64,000 bases of DNA, taken from Megalobrama amblycephala (Eukaryota; Chordata; Actinopteri; Cypriniformes; Xenocyprididae). The translations under genes and the position numbers were made by a program. The stretch spans positions 57,736,957 through 57,800,956 of the forward strand of contig NC_063045.1 of NCBI RefSeq assembly GCF_018812025.1. The letters run 5' to 3'. Below the pieces are notes generated by a model. It worked only from the letters and a program-made list of their open reading frames with translations, was not told where the DNA came from and ran no database searches. Below are positions 10,691 to 20,156 of the stretch, piece by piece; within the stretch, counting starts at the first letter, position 1, and each line of letters starts with the position of its first letter.

Positions 10691-12500
10691 TACCTTTCGA
10701 GAACAATATGATTTCAACATGTTAATATGGCATGTTCGAAACTTTCGTTTGCGATCAGGCGTGTGTATCACAAAATCAGTCTCGCTCAATCTCTTAGATA
10801 CCCTGTACGGACCAGAAAAACGGGCAGTCAAAACTGAACCAGGTACTGGTAACAGTACTAAAACTTCGCCACCGGGTTGAATCTCACGCACAACAGCTTT
10901 CTTATCGTACCGTTTCTTCATGCCCTCCTGAGCAATTGACAACGATTTTTGTGCAAATGAACACGCATTATGCAATCGTTCCCGGAATCGGCTGACATAA
11001 TCCAGCACATTTTGTTCGGTTGGCTTTTTGGCATTTAACATCCCGTCCTTCACGACTTTTAACGGACCTCGAACTGTGTGACCAAAAACTAAGTCTGCAG
11101 GACTAAATCCCAGAGATTCTTGAGTTGCCTCACGAACTGCAAATAGTACAAGTGGTACTCCCTCATCCCATTCTTTCCCAGAACTTAGACAATATTTTCT
11201 CAACATCGACTTTAACGTCTGATGGAAACGTTCGATCGCACCCTGACTTTCCGGATGGTAGGCGCTTGAAATTCGATGCGTGATGCCCAAGGTTTTCAAC
11301 ACTTGTCTAAAAACATTAGAAAGAAAATTCGTCCCCTGATCTGTCTGCACGATTTTTGGCAACCCGAATGTGGAGAAGAATTTGAGCAAAGCTTTAATAA
11401 CAACAGGTGCAGTTATTTTTCTCAATGGAACAGCTTCTGGAAAACGTGTCGCAGAACACATAATGGTTAACAAAAATTGATTTCCCGCCTTGGATTTCGG
11501 CAATGGACCAACACAATCCAAAATTATGTGTTCGAACGGTTCGCAAATGACAGGAATCGGAACTAACGGAGCTGGTGGAATCTTTTGGTTCGGCTTACCC
11601 ATCACCTGACATTCATGACAAGTACGGCAATGCTGAGATACATCTCTCTTCAAGCCAGGCCAAAAGAAATGTTGGAGAATGCGGTTATAGGTTTTTGTCA
11701 CGCCTAAATGACCTGCTAACTCGTGATCATGTGCCAAACTCAACACTTGTTTGCGGTAGGCAGTAGGCAAAACGATCTGGCACATAACCTCCCACTCATT
11801 CTCCACATCTGAATTAGGATGCCATTTCCTTAACAGTAGCCCATTTTCAATCACGTATTTTACAAAACTGGTTTTATCAGAGCCTGTACTTTCAGCAGCA
11901 GAAAAACATTTAGTCAGTGACACGTCTTCTCGTTGTGCGATCTTAATCCGTTCATGGGAAAATGGTTCAGCTAACAATTCAGACTCAGCGGAATATTTAT
12001 CATGCTGAACATCATCCGTGCCCTTCTGATCTGACCCTGAACTTTCTTCAGTGAACACGGGTGACATAAAAGTGTCAGACAGAACAATGTCATCTCCAAT
12101 TCTGCGTTTCTGCGCACGAGTAACTACGCTAGCAGCAAATACATCTGGAAAATGATCAGAGATGTCATCCGCATGGATAAAACAGTCAGGTTTATCAACA
12201 ACTTCTGGCACAGGTGACACTTTACCTCCTGCCAAATCATTTCCAAGAATGAATGCAACACCTTTGACAGGAAAGGAAGAACGTATACCCACCCTAACAA
12301 AACCTGAAACCAAGTCACTCTGTAAGTGTATCTGATGCAATGGTACCTTAATTACGCCCATTTCAATCCCTTGCACTAGTACACTTGACCCACAAGATGT
12401 CTGTTCCGACAACGGAAGTACATCAGATATTACAAATGATTGAATTGCTCCCGTATCCCTCAAGATCTGTACCTCTTTCTGCTCCTCAGGTTTACCATTT
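10640..12500 (-). pseudogene. Protease-integrase part of pol (Gmr1-like)
   Basis: One long frame (10640-12463) with two domains. The N-terminus is an aspartic protease: the active-site motif is D-T-G-A at residues 3-6, and ILGNDLAGG (72-80) is the typical downstream strand; homologous sequence continues a few residues upstream of the first Met. The integrase follows: zinc domain H247-x4-H252 and C282-x2-C285, catalytic D316, D375 and E411 with 35 residues between the last two (DD35E), then a GPY-type C-terminal domain (RFSGPYRVSKR). It enters from gag by a frame change near 12500 and leaves to reverse transcriptase by another near 10690. All catalytic residues are present, so the enzyme part itself is undamaged. 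Confidence 0.88.
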
Positions 12501-13912
12501 ACGGAGATTAACCCCTTTCATCAAGAATGGCTTAAACCCTGCATCGATTTCATCCTTCTCTAGAACAGTTTCAGACCCAGCCTTCACAAAATTAACAGGT
12601 TTTACCTGTCCTTGCTGGTTCTTACGTTTAAGCATCAGGCAATCAGAAATAACATGCCCTACCTTGTGACAATAAAAACATTCTCGTGTTTCTTTGTTCT
12701 GCGGGAAACTACTTTTAGTACGGGTACTCGAATTTTGAGTTGAAGCCGAATTCAGTGCTTTCTCTGGCCGACCTGAAACAAACACACTCTTATGCGTTAA
12801 CACGTACTCATCCGCAAGAATCACGGCTTGTGACAATGACGTAACTTTTTGTTCATTCAGGTATGTGACTACTCGTTCCGACAAACAGTTCTTAAAATCT
12901 TCTAAAAGCATTAGCTCTCTCAACGAACTTAAATCTTGCACATTGTTAGTAGACAACCATTTATCAAAAAGAACTCCCTTCTCCCGGGCGAATTCCACAA
13001 ATGTTTGCTGAGCTACCTTCTTATGGTTCCTAAAGCGTTGCCGATACGCTTCAGGTACCAACTCATATGCGCGAAGTACAGCATTCTTCACGACATCATA
13101 TCGCAAGCTTTCCTCTAAAGATAGCGCAGAGCAAACTTCCTGTGCTTTTCCAACAAGTTGACACTGTAGTAACAGACACCAAACCTCTTTTGGCCAATGA
13201 AGTGCAGGCAGCTACTCGCTCGAAAGCAGCAAAGTACGTGTCCACTTCAGGATTCTCTAAAGTGAGGCACCAAAGCGATTTGCTTACTAATATCGAATGT
13301 AGTGGTCGAATCACTCACAGAGTTTGCCGAATTTACTGAAGCAACAACAGGACTAACAGGATTAAGCTGCGCAGTTCGGTCAGAGACAGCCTTCGCTGAC
13401 TCTAACTCGAGCTGTCGCAATTTTACCTGCGTCTCTGCCTCAATTTCCAATTTACGGATCTCTAAGCGTAACTTCATTTCAGCTTGGCGCGTCTCAGCCT
13501 CGCTCCTGCACTTCCATCTGGAGTCGGGCTATGCGAACCTTAAGTCGCGCGTCACCCCCAGACTCTACGGAAGACGGAGACAGTGGGTAGAAGGGCGGTA
13601 AGACAGCCTTGGGCTCGGCCTCCGCCTCCACCTCAGCATTCTCACCTGTTGCCTCCTCCAAATTCCCCACGCTAGGCGTACGCTTTTCCACAGCCGAAGT
13701 GTCAGCTCGCTCACTTTCCGCATCTGGAAATAGAAACACTTTTAATTCGACCAAACGTTCAAAATCTCATTCTTAATAATACGCTTTAGAGACTGCCTCA
13801 CCACAGGAATGCGATAGTGGTCAGCTATCTGCAGCAACTCATCTTTTCTACATCGCTCAAACGCTTGCAAAGTTGGATTAGCAACAAATGATTGCAAGTC
13901 AAAAGTACTCAT
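12492..13912 (-). pseudogene. gag of the Gmr1-like element, frameshifted
   Basis: Structural protein for the particle. It begins at ATG 13912 (MSTFDLQSF) with an N-terminal helical segment, an acidic and charged coiled-coil-like stretch (LRLEIRKLEIEAE), a capsid-type region (VDTYFAAFERVA, AYELVPEAYRQRF) and a C-terminal zinc knuckle CFYCHKVGHVISDC with all four CCHC ligands. The coding sense is preserved across at least four single-base shifts, near 13750, 13505, 13253 and 13207, each restoring clear homology in another frame. Nonsense codons seen arise only from the shifts. Either the copy died recently or the indels are assembly errors. The knuckle and the following protease place it firmly as gag. 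Confidence 0.82.
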
Positions 13913-14081
13913 TGTGTCCAATTATCACTATACACTTCACAATGCACCAAACAATGCCCTTTTCATTGCCATTTCCTGCACCATACAAAAACACACACAC
14001 ACACACACACAACTATCATACTCCGAAGATATTGGAAACAATGAAAAAAACTTGAGATCCCTTCCCCAAAAAGAGAAAGGG

Positions 14082-14099
14082 ATCCCGGACGAGCCCCCA
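14082..14099 (-). promoter_or_regulatory. Primer binding site, tRNA-Pro type
   Basis: On the minus strand TGGGGGCTCGTCCGGGAT lies a few bases inside the 5' LTR. This 18-mer is the well-known primer site complementary to the 3' end of tRNA-Pro, so minus-strand DNA synthesis is expected to start from tRNA-Pro. Confidence 0.88.
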
Positions 14100-14103
14100 A
14101 ATA

Positions 14104-15813
14104 TGTTACGTCCCTCGTTAATTAGATGTAGTTTGTCTAGGAATATTATCAGACATAACAAAATAGTGGCAATGTGTGTATAATGGCAGCAACAGGATGG
14201 CAAAAAGAAAAGGGACAGACAAACCAGCAATTTCGTTGCAAAGGTTTAATTTCAGTAAATATAAGTGAAGTAATATAATAATAAAGTAGTAAAGTAGATA
14301 TTTACAATATATACAACGTAACAAGAATAAACAAACAGCAAAAGATCTGGTGGAGAGGAAGGAGTGAGAGAGTGGAGCTTAAATCAAAGAACTAAATATA
14401 ACAAAAAAAAACTAACTAAAGTTAAAGAACTAAACTAACTAACAAAAGAAAAATACAGAAAGAAACATCTTCAACGTTCAAGACGCTATAACTAAACCAC
14501 ACTGTCTAACCAAACAAAATATACAAAAATAGCACCACTCTTTAAGGCTAGTGTGTCTAATACATATTTGCTTCTGCGTGTGTAAATGTAGGTCGCGACC
14601 TGCTTACCTGACTCGCAACCTCTCCAGCCAGGCTACATAGCTTTAAAACAGGATATGAGATGAAGGTTTCACGGGTCAGCTTTGAACCGGAACATGAGAT
14701 GACCCGGTTCCACGAAGTACAGCGGTCATAAACAATCGGCATCTTAAATCAAGCATGTATCAAACACACGAGCACAAACAAACATAAACACGCCCAACAC
14801 AAGAGAAACTGACCCAACTGCAAGATAATAACAGCAGTAGCGTCCCAAACTCTGATCAGTCTCTCAGACTGGTCTCTCGAACGAGAAAACCATCCTCACA
14901 GAGCGTGTCCTATCTCCCCAGCCCAGAGTCTGTTTTCGAGCTGCCGCCATTGAAGTTTTAAGCTGCTCACAAGCAGTGCCCAAGGAAGTCGACCGGAAGT
15001 TGAAGTCGGCCGCGTGCCGCCATCTTGTAGCAGAACTTCACTTGCGTTAGCATCCCATTGACTCCCATTCATTTTGGCGTCACTTTGACAGCGAATAACT
15101 TTACATCTGAGGCGTTTAAAGACTCCATTTGTCCATTATTTATTTCTAAAGATACACGACAATGTATAAAGGGCTCCATTACCTTCTATGTTACATTATG
15201 GCCCCGTAGAAACAGTTTTTGTAAAAATAGGCTAACGATTGCGTCATAACCACTCGACTCTCTGTCGCACAGTAGAGAAATTACCGTACAGACAGGAGGA
15301 GAAGCTCGCAGGCAATAGTATGCATTAACTTAATATGGCGTACTGGCGTTACATTTTAAAATACTATACAAAATAATTAATCAGAATACTTACTCCTGCT
15401 CACTCACGCCAAAGAACTCCCCGCTCAAGCTCGCCGTCTCTGCAAGATTAACGATGGCAGTTTGCACGCACAGCTACTAGAAGATTTACATCTGTCAGAC
15501 AGGTTGCTGACGTCATCAAGCTTAGTTTGAGTCTGCGCGTCAGAAACGGAAGTGCTAAAAATCGCTAAAAATGGGCTTCACTTGTCTCAATTGAGTTCCA
15601 ATGGGGTCGCTGTGTCCATTTCTTTTACTGTCTATGCTCACAAGCCGCTCCGTATCCAGCGATTGGTAGCGCGATCCCTGACGTCAGACCCTTACGCCAG
15701 CAGATTGACAGACGGATCGCCCAATCAGAAGTCACACCTGAAATGGAGTACAGACATGCACACATATGCAGCGACATGAAAAAAAACAATTACATAGCGC
15801 AGCGTACGTAACA
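14104..15813 (-). repeat. 5' LTR of the Gmr1-like element (with nested MITE)
   Basis: Matches 8020-9072 over 14104-14973 and 15637-15813. The 663-bp excess is a hAT-like MITE with an 8-bp duplication. Without it the LTR is about 1047 bp. Confidence 0.92.
14974..15636 (+). mobile_element. hAT-like MITE, copy 1 (inside the LTR)
   Basis: 663 bp with ends CAGTGCCC and ACTGTCTATG, flanked by perfect 8-bp duplications CTCACAAG (14966-14973, 15637-15644). A second copy in reverse orientation is at 44816-45477. The 8-bp duplication and CAGTG end fit hAT. A 63-codon ORF (15058-15249) is shared with the other copy but resembles no known protein. Confidence 0.85.
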
Positions 15814-15818
15814 AACAG

Positions 15819-15846
15819 TAACGATGACCTGCTCTCTCTGTTCGAG
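15819..15846 (+). pseudogene. zmiz2: zmiz2 last exon, right half
   Basis: Directly after the second AACAG the sequence resumes the family C-terminus: NDDLLSLFE. The normal protein ends two residues later, but here the frame continues for about 90 codons (to 16116) into unrelated sequence, so the native stop is missing or altered. Confidence 0.85.
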
Positions 15847-17194
15847 CTCATACATCATACATCAGTCGCGCATCACCGTCCAACAGACAGCCTCCCTAAT
15901 CCCGCACACTCCCGGCTCGTCCAGGGGAGGTTTGGGAAACGTAACAGATATCCGATTGCGTCTTTGCACTGTTTCCTCCTGAGACTGGAATGCAGTGACT
16001 CATGGGAAGTTGCAACGAAGATCTTTTTTTTTCTTTTTCCTCCTGTGACAATGTTATTGTCACAGGAAAGATGCCTCATCTCACATCAAGACTCGTGTGG
16101 TGTAAATAACGGCTAATTTTAGGAGATGGGTCTGTCTGCGGACTGCAAGAGGGGGGCGTAACAAGAAAGGGGCGTAACTTGTTGAGGGGGCGTAACTTGA
16201 AGTTGTCCAAATCACACAGAACCACGCGAGATGTCAAAACGGCAAGATGGTTGCTCGTAATGAGACAACGGTAAGAATATTTTCCCAAGGTAACTTTTTG
16301 AAATTGAAGTGTATAAATCATTTTAATACAGTAGTAAGGTATATTGGTATTGTTTCTGAAGTTGAATATCTATCAAAGTTTAACCTTTCTCTCTTATTGT
16401 TGTTAAGTAAGCATTTTATTTACGAGGCTGAACCCAGCTTCTTATTCGCAGCTTCTTATTGACGCTATCCGGTCCACCTTAAAAAACGTGACGCTTCCGC
16501 GTTTGTAGCTTCTTATTCACGCTTAGTTTAGGGACGGTGCGGTTTTTCTGTTTTATGCCTTTTGTGTCTATTTTCAGAATTAAAGCAAAATAAACTATTT
16601 TGAAATGCAAATAGCACTGATATATCAGCGAAAATATGCTGCAAAAATATAAAGGCACTTAAAATATAATTATAGTATTCTTTGTTTATTGAACGTGTCA
16701 TCAGCTCAACTTGAAGGACCGTGTGGTTTTTCTCTTATTCACGCTTTTTATGCTATATTGTCTATTTTTAGAAAAAAAGAATAAACTATTCTGAAATGTA
16801 AATAACACCGAAATATGTATGAAAATTACTGTACAATTACAAAGGTATATAAAAAACAATTACATCATTCTTTTTGCACGTCATCATTTGAATGCATTAA
16901 TGAATCAATTGAATAAAAAATTAATTCAAGCAAATATTACAGATTTCAATATCACAAGGTAACTAGAGACTATCAGCTCCAGCTCCAGCTTGGATCCAGC
17001 CTGTTATGAAGACTTCAGATGAAGGACTCCAGAACATCAAACATGGATGATTATACAAAATGATCATGTTATCATTGCTTTGCATGCACACTACTTTTGC
17101 TTAAAAGAAGTAATATCTTACAACTGTACGTTCTGATATCATCTCATAACAGAAGATTATTATTATAAGTGAATGTGAATTAAATTACCTTTCA
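15847..17194. other. AT-rich non-coding DNA right of the zmiz2 remnant
   Basis: No gene was recognised. Contains GGGGGGCGTAAC-type repeats (about 16150-16200), partly duplicated AT-rich segments (16500-16900; TCTTATTCACGCTT recurs) and no splice-bounded coding segment that I could support. Confidence 0.4.
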
Positions 17195-19228
17195 GGGTGC
17201 GTTAAAAGTTGCACTGGGGCATTATTCCTAATGTACTTGACTGTCACCATGCACATTTTCAGACATTTTTACTGTAGCATTTTAAAGTTATGGACCCATG
17301 AATTTGACAAATGTGACAATACAGTAACAGGAGAAATTGCACTTTTGGCCCAATTGGAGGCGCTATATCTCAGCTGTCTTTAAGGGTGCGTTCAAAGTTG
17401 CACTGGGGCCTTATTCCAAGTGCACTTGACTGTCACCATGCACATTTTCAGACATTTTTACTGTAGCATTTTAAAGTTATGGACCAATGAATTTTACAAA
17501 TGTGACAATACATTTACAGGAGAAATTGCATTATTGGCCCAGTTGGAGGCGCTATATCTCAGCTGCCTTTAAGGGTGCGTTCAAAGTTGCACTGGGGCCT
17601 TATTCCCAATGTACTTGACTGTCACCGTGCATATTTTCAGACATTTTTACTGTAGCATTTAAAAGTTATGGACACATGAATTTGACAAATGTGACAATAC
17701 AGTAACAGGAGAAATTGCACTTTTGGCCCAATTGGAGGCGCTATATCTCAGCTGCCTTTATGGGTGCGTTAAAAGTTGCACTGGGGCCTTATTCCAAGTG
17801 CACTTGACTGTCACCATGCACATTTTTGGACATTTTTACTGTAGCATTTTAAAGTTATGGACCCATGAATTTGACAAATGTGACAATACATTTACAGGAG
17901 AAATTGCACTTTTGGCCCAGTTGGAGGCCCTATATCTCAGCTGCCTTTATGGGTGCGTTAAAAGTTGTACTGGGGCCTTATTCCAAGTGCACATGACTGT
18001 CACCATGCATATTTTCAGACATTTTTACTGTAGCATTTTAAAGTTATGGACCCATGAATTTGACAAATGTGACAATACATTTACAGGAGAAATTGCACTA
18101 TTAGCCCAATTGGAGGCGCTATATCTCAGCTGCCTTTATGGATGCGTTAAAAGTTGCACTGGGGCCTTATTCCAAGTGTACTTGACTGTCACCATGCATA
18201 TTTTCAGACATTTTTACTGTAGCATTTTAAAGTTATGGACCCATGAATTTGACAAATGTGACAATACAGTAACAGGAGAAATTGCACTTTTGGCCCAATT
18301 GGAGGCGCTATATCTCAGCTGCCTTTAAGGGTGCGTTAAAAGTTGCACTGGGGCCTTATTCCCAATGTACTTGACTGTCACCATGCATATTTTCAGATAT
18401 TTTTACTGTAGCATTTTAAAGTTATGGACCCATGAATTTGACAAATGTGACAATACAATAACAGGAGAAATTGCACTTTTGGCCCAATTAGAGGCGCTAT
18501 ATCTCAGCTGCCTTTATGGGTGCGTTAAAAGTTGAACTTGGGCCTTATTCCCAATGTACTTGACTGTCACCATGCATATGTTCAGATATTTTTACTGTAG
18601 CATTTTAAAGTTATGGACCCATGAATTTGACAAATGTGACAATACAGTAACAGGAGAAATTGCACTTTTGGCCCAATTGGAGGCGCTATATCTCAGCTGC
18701 CTTTATGGGTGCGTTAAAAGTTGCACTGGGGCCTTATTCCCAATGTACTTGATTGTCACCATGCATATTTTCAGACATTTTTACTGTAGCATTTTAAAGT
18801 TATGGACCCATGAATTTGACAAATGTGACAATACAGTAACAGGAGAAATTGCACTTTTGGCCCAATTGGAGGCGCTATATCTCAGCTGCCTTTATGGGTG
18901 CATTAAAAGTTGCACTGGGGCCTTATTCCAAGTGTACTTGACTGTCACCATGCATATTTTCAGATATTTTTACTGTAGCATTTTAAAGTTATTGACCCAT
19001 GAATTTGACAAACGTGACAAAAGTTTCATGAGAAATTGCACTTTTGGCCCAATTGGAGGCGTTATATCTCAGCTGCCTTTATGGGTGCGTTAAAAGTTGC
19101 ACTGGGGCCTTATTCCAAGTGCACTTGACTGTCACCATGCACATTTTCAGACATTTTTACTGTAGCATTTTAAAGTTATGGACCCATGAATTTGACAAAT
19201 GTGACAATACAATAACAGGAGAAATTGT
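17195..19228 (+). repeat. Tandem satellite, 189-bp unit, about 10.8 copies
   Basis: Units begin GGGTGCGTT at 17195, 17384, 17573, 17762, 17951, 18140, 18329, 18518, 18707, 18896 and 19083. The step is 189 bp throughout except the last (187). Copies differ by scattered substitutions. Since 189 is 63 codons, one frame stays open over several units and produces repetitive ORFs of up to 201 residues (17723-18328, 18554-19093). Stop codons in some units and no start-to-stop logic argue against a protein. Confidence 0.95.
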
Positions 19229-19382
19229 CCTATAAGACAAATCCGGCGAAACACGGAAGTAAAGCAGCGCCGCCATTACTGCGTGCCTTGCTGCTAAGGA
19301 AGTAGCAGAAGTAGCGTGTTGGTCCCGTAGGCTGTAGCAGATGTTAGTTATATAGTTTTTTTAGTACGTATGCTGTCCAGTG

Positions 19383-19607
19383 ATGCCGGGCAGAGCGTGT
19401 TGTGTGGTTAGTTGTTTTAACAACAGCACAAAACTACAGGCCTGGAATAAAACCGTTTGTGTAATCCACGAAGCTTTGTTGCACATTGACTGCCCATGTT
19501 TACGGCCATACGGATTGCACAGAGTTCCTCGAGCAGAGGACCAAGATGTGCGTCAAAAGTGGATGAAACACATAACTGAGATGGCTCATCGCATGCCAGA
19601 TGATTAA
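19383..19607 (+). CDS. THAP-like domain ORF (partial, transposon-type)
   Basis: A 74-codon frame starting MPGRACCVVSC, with spaced Cys near the N-terminus, HRVPR and a following W (RQKWMKHI). This is the layout of a THAP zinc finger (C-x2-4-C, then HRFP-like, then Trp). The closing C-x2-H of the motif is absent, as if it lay in another exon, and there is an unusual insertion with CPC before the HRVPR block. THAP fingers bind DNA in P-element, Kolobok and ISL2EU-type transposases and in their domesticated relatives. It sits directly right of the satellite. An inverted GGCACGCAGTAATGGCGG segment (19269-19286 and about 22947-22965) brackets it. The function is inferred from motif only. No evidence of expression. 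Confidence 0.5.
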   Translation: MPGRACCVVSCFNNSTKLQAWNKTVCVIHEALLHIDCPCLRPYGLHRVPRAEDQDVRQKWMKHITEMAHRMPDD

Positions 19608-20156
19608 TAAAATAATCTTGAATACCTGTAAGAACATGTATTTTATTGCTACAACTGGTCGTGGCTAAGGCCATCCTTAAAAATATTTTGGTTTGCCTTA
19701 ACAGCCAAAAAAAATAAAAAATGGTCGGTAGGTCGTAAAAAATGTTAAAAAAATTTTTTTATTGCATCACATTAAGTGTATTGTGATTGTCAAAACATTT
19801 TAGTAACTAAGCTGAATTTTATTAGGTTTAGTGACATGTTACAATGTTTACATGGTAGGCTACAATTTCTGGTAAGCTACACTTTTTTATTATGTTTATT
19901 CAATTATTATTATTTAATTATTATTGTGATTTGATTTAATATTGACGCATTTGGATAAATATTAGCTAGGCTACACAAGGTAGGCATTAATTTTTCTCAA
20001 GAAAAAAAACAACTCACCTAACTTAATGCTGTAAACATACAGAGAGCCCTATCAGCTGGCAGTATTATTTAAAAATAACAATTTAAATATAATGCATTTT
20101 TTATTATAATAACAACTTTAATGATATAAGTAAAAATATAATAAAGATGTAATACA

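Larger units (their letters stand above)
8020..15813 (-). mobile_element. Gmr1-like Ty3/Gypsy LTR retrotransposon
   Basis: A full-length LTR element inserted in antisense in the last zmiz2 exon. It starts TGTTACG, ends GTAACA, and is flanked by AACAG on both sides (8015-8019, 15814-15818). Read on the minus strand: 5' LTR (15813-14104), primer site, gag, protease, integrase, reverse transcriptase, RNase H, polypurine tract, 3' LTR (9072-8020). Integrase lies before reverse transcriptase, the order of Copia elements, although the domains are Gypsy-type. This arrangement is known for Gmr1-like elements of deuterostomes. The LTRs are almost identical by eye apart from a later MITE, so insertion looks young. 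Several single-base frameshifts make this copy defective as read. Confidence 0.9.
3225..15846 (+). pseudogene. zmiz2: zmiz2 pseudogene (unprocessed, interrupted)
   Basis: Fragments of ZMIZ2, a nuclear PIAS-like zinc finger protein that acts as a transcriptional co-regulator through its SP-RING and C-terminal region. Exons seen: 3225-3377, 3464-about 3489, 3681-3721, 4334-4395, 4876-5722 (split by a MITE), 5904-6064 and 7949-8019 continuing at 15819-15846 beyond an LTR element. ZMIZ2 rather than ZMIZ1 is indicated by [30 protein letters not shown] and [11 protein letters not shown]. Breaks: no usable donor after the 3464 exon, a 7-nt deletion near 4378 giving TAA, the MITE at 5045-5639, TAA at 5710-5712, the element at 8020-15813, and no recognisable exon between 6065 and 7948 for the Pro-rich segment. 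After the second half of the last exon the frame runs on without the usual short end. Retained introns exclude a retrocopy. A decaying duplicate is likely, and an intact paralogue elsewhere is inferred. Confidence 0.85.

Noticed and set aside
15058..15249. ORF shared by the two hAT-like MITE copies as a conserved small protein
   Set aside because: Conservation equals the overall identity of the two copies, and the frame is not closed in the same place in both.
17723..19235. Long repetitive ORFs (up to 201 residues) as a repeat protein
   Set aside because: They exist because the satellite unit is 189 bp. Other units contain stops in the same frame, and no start, splice or domain logic supports a protein.
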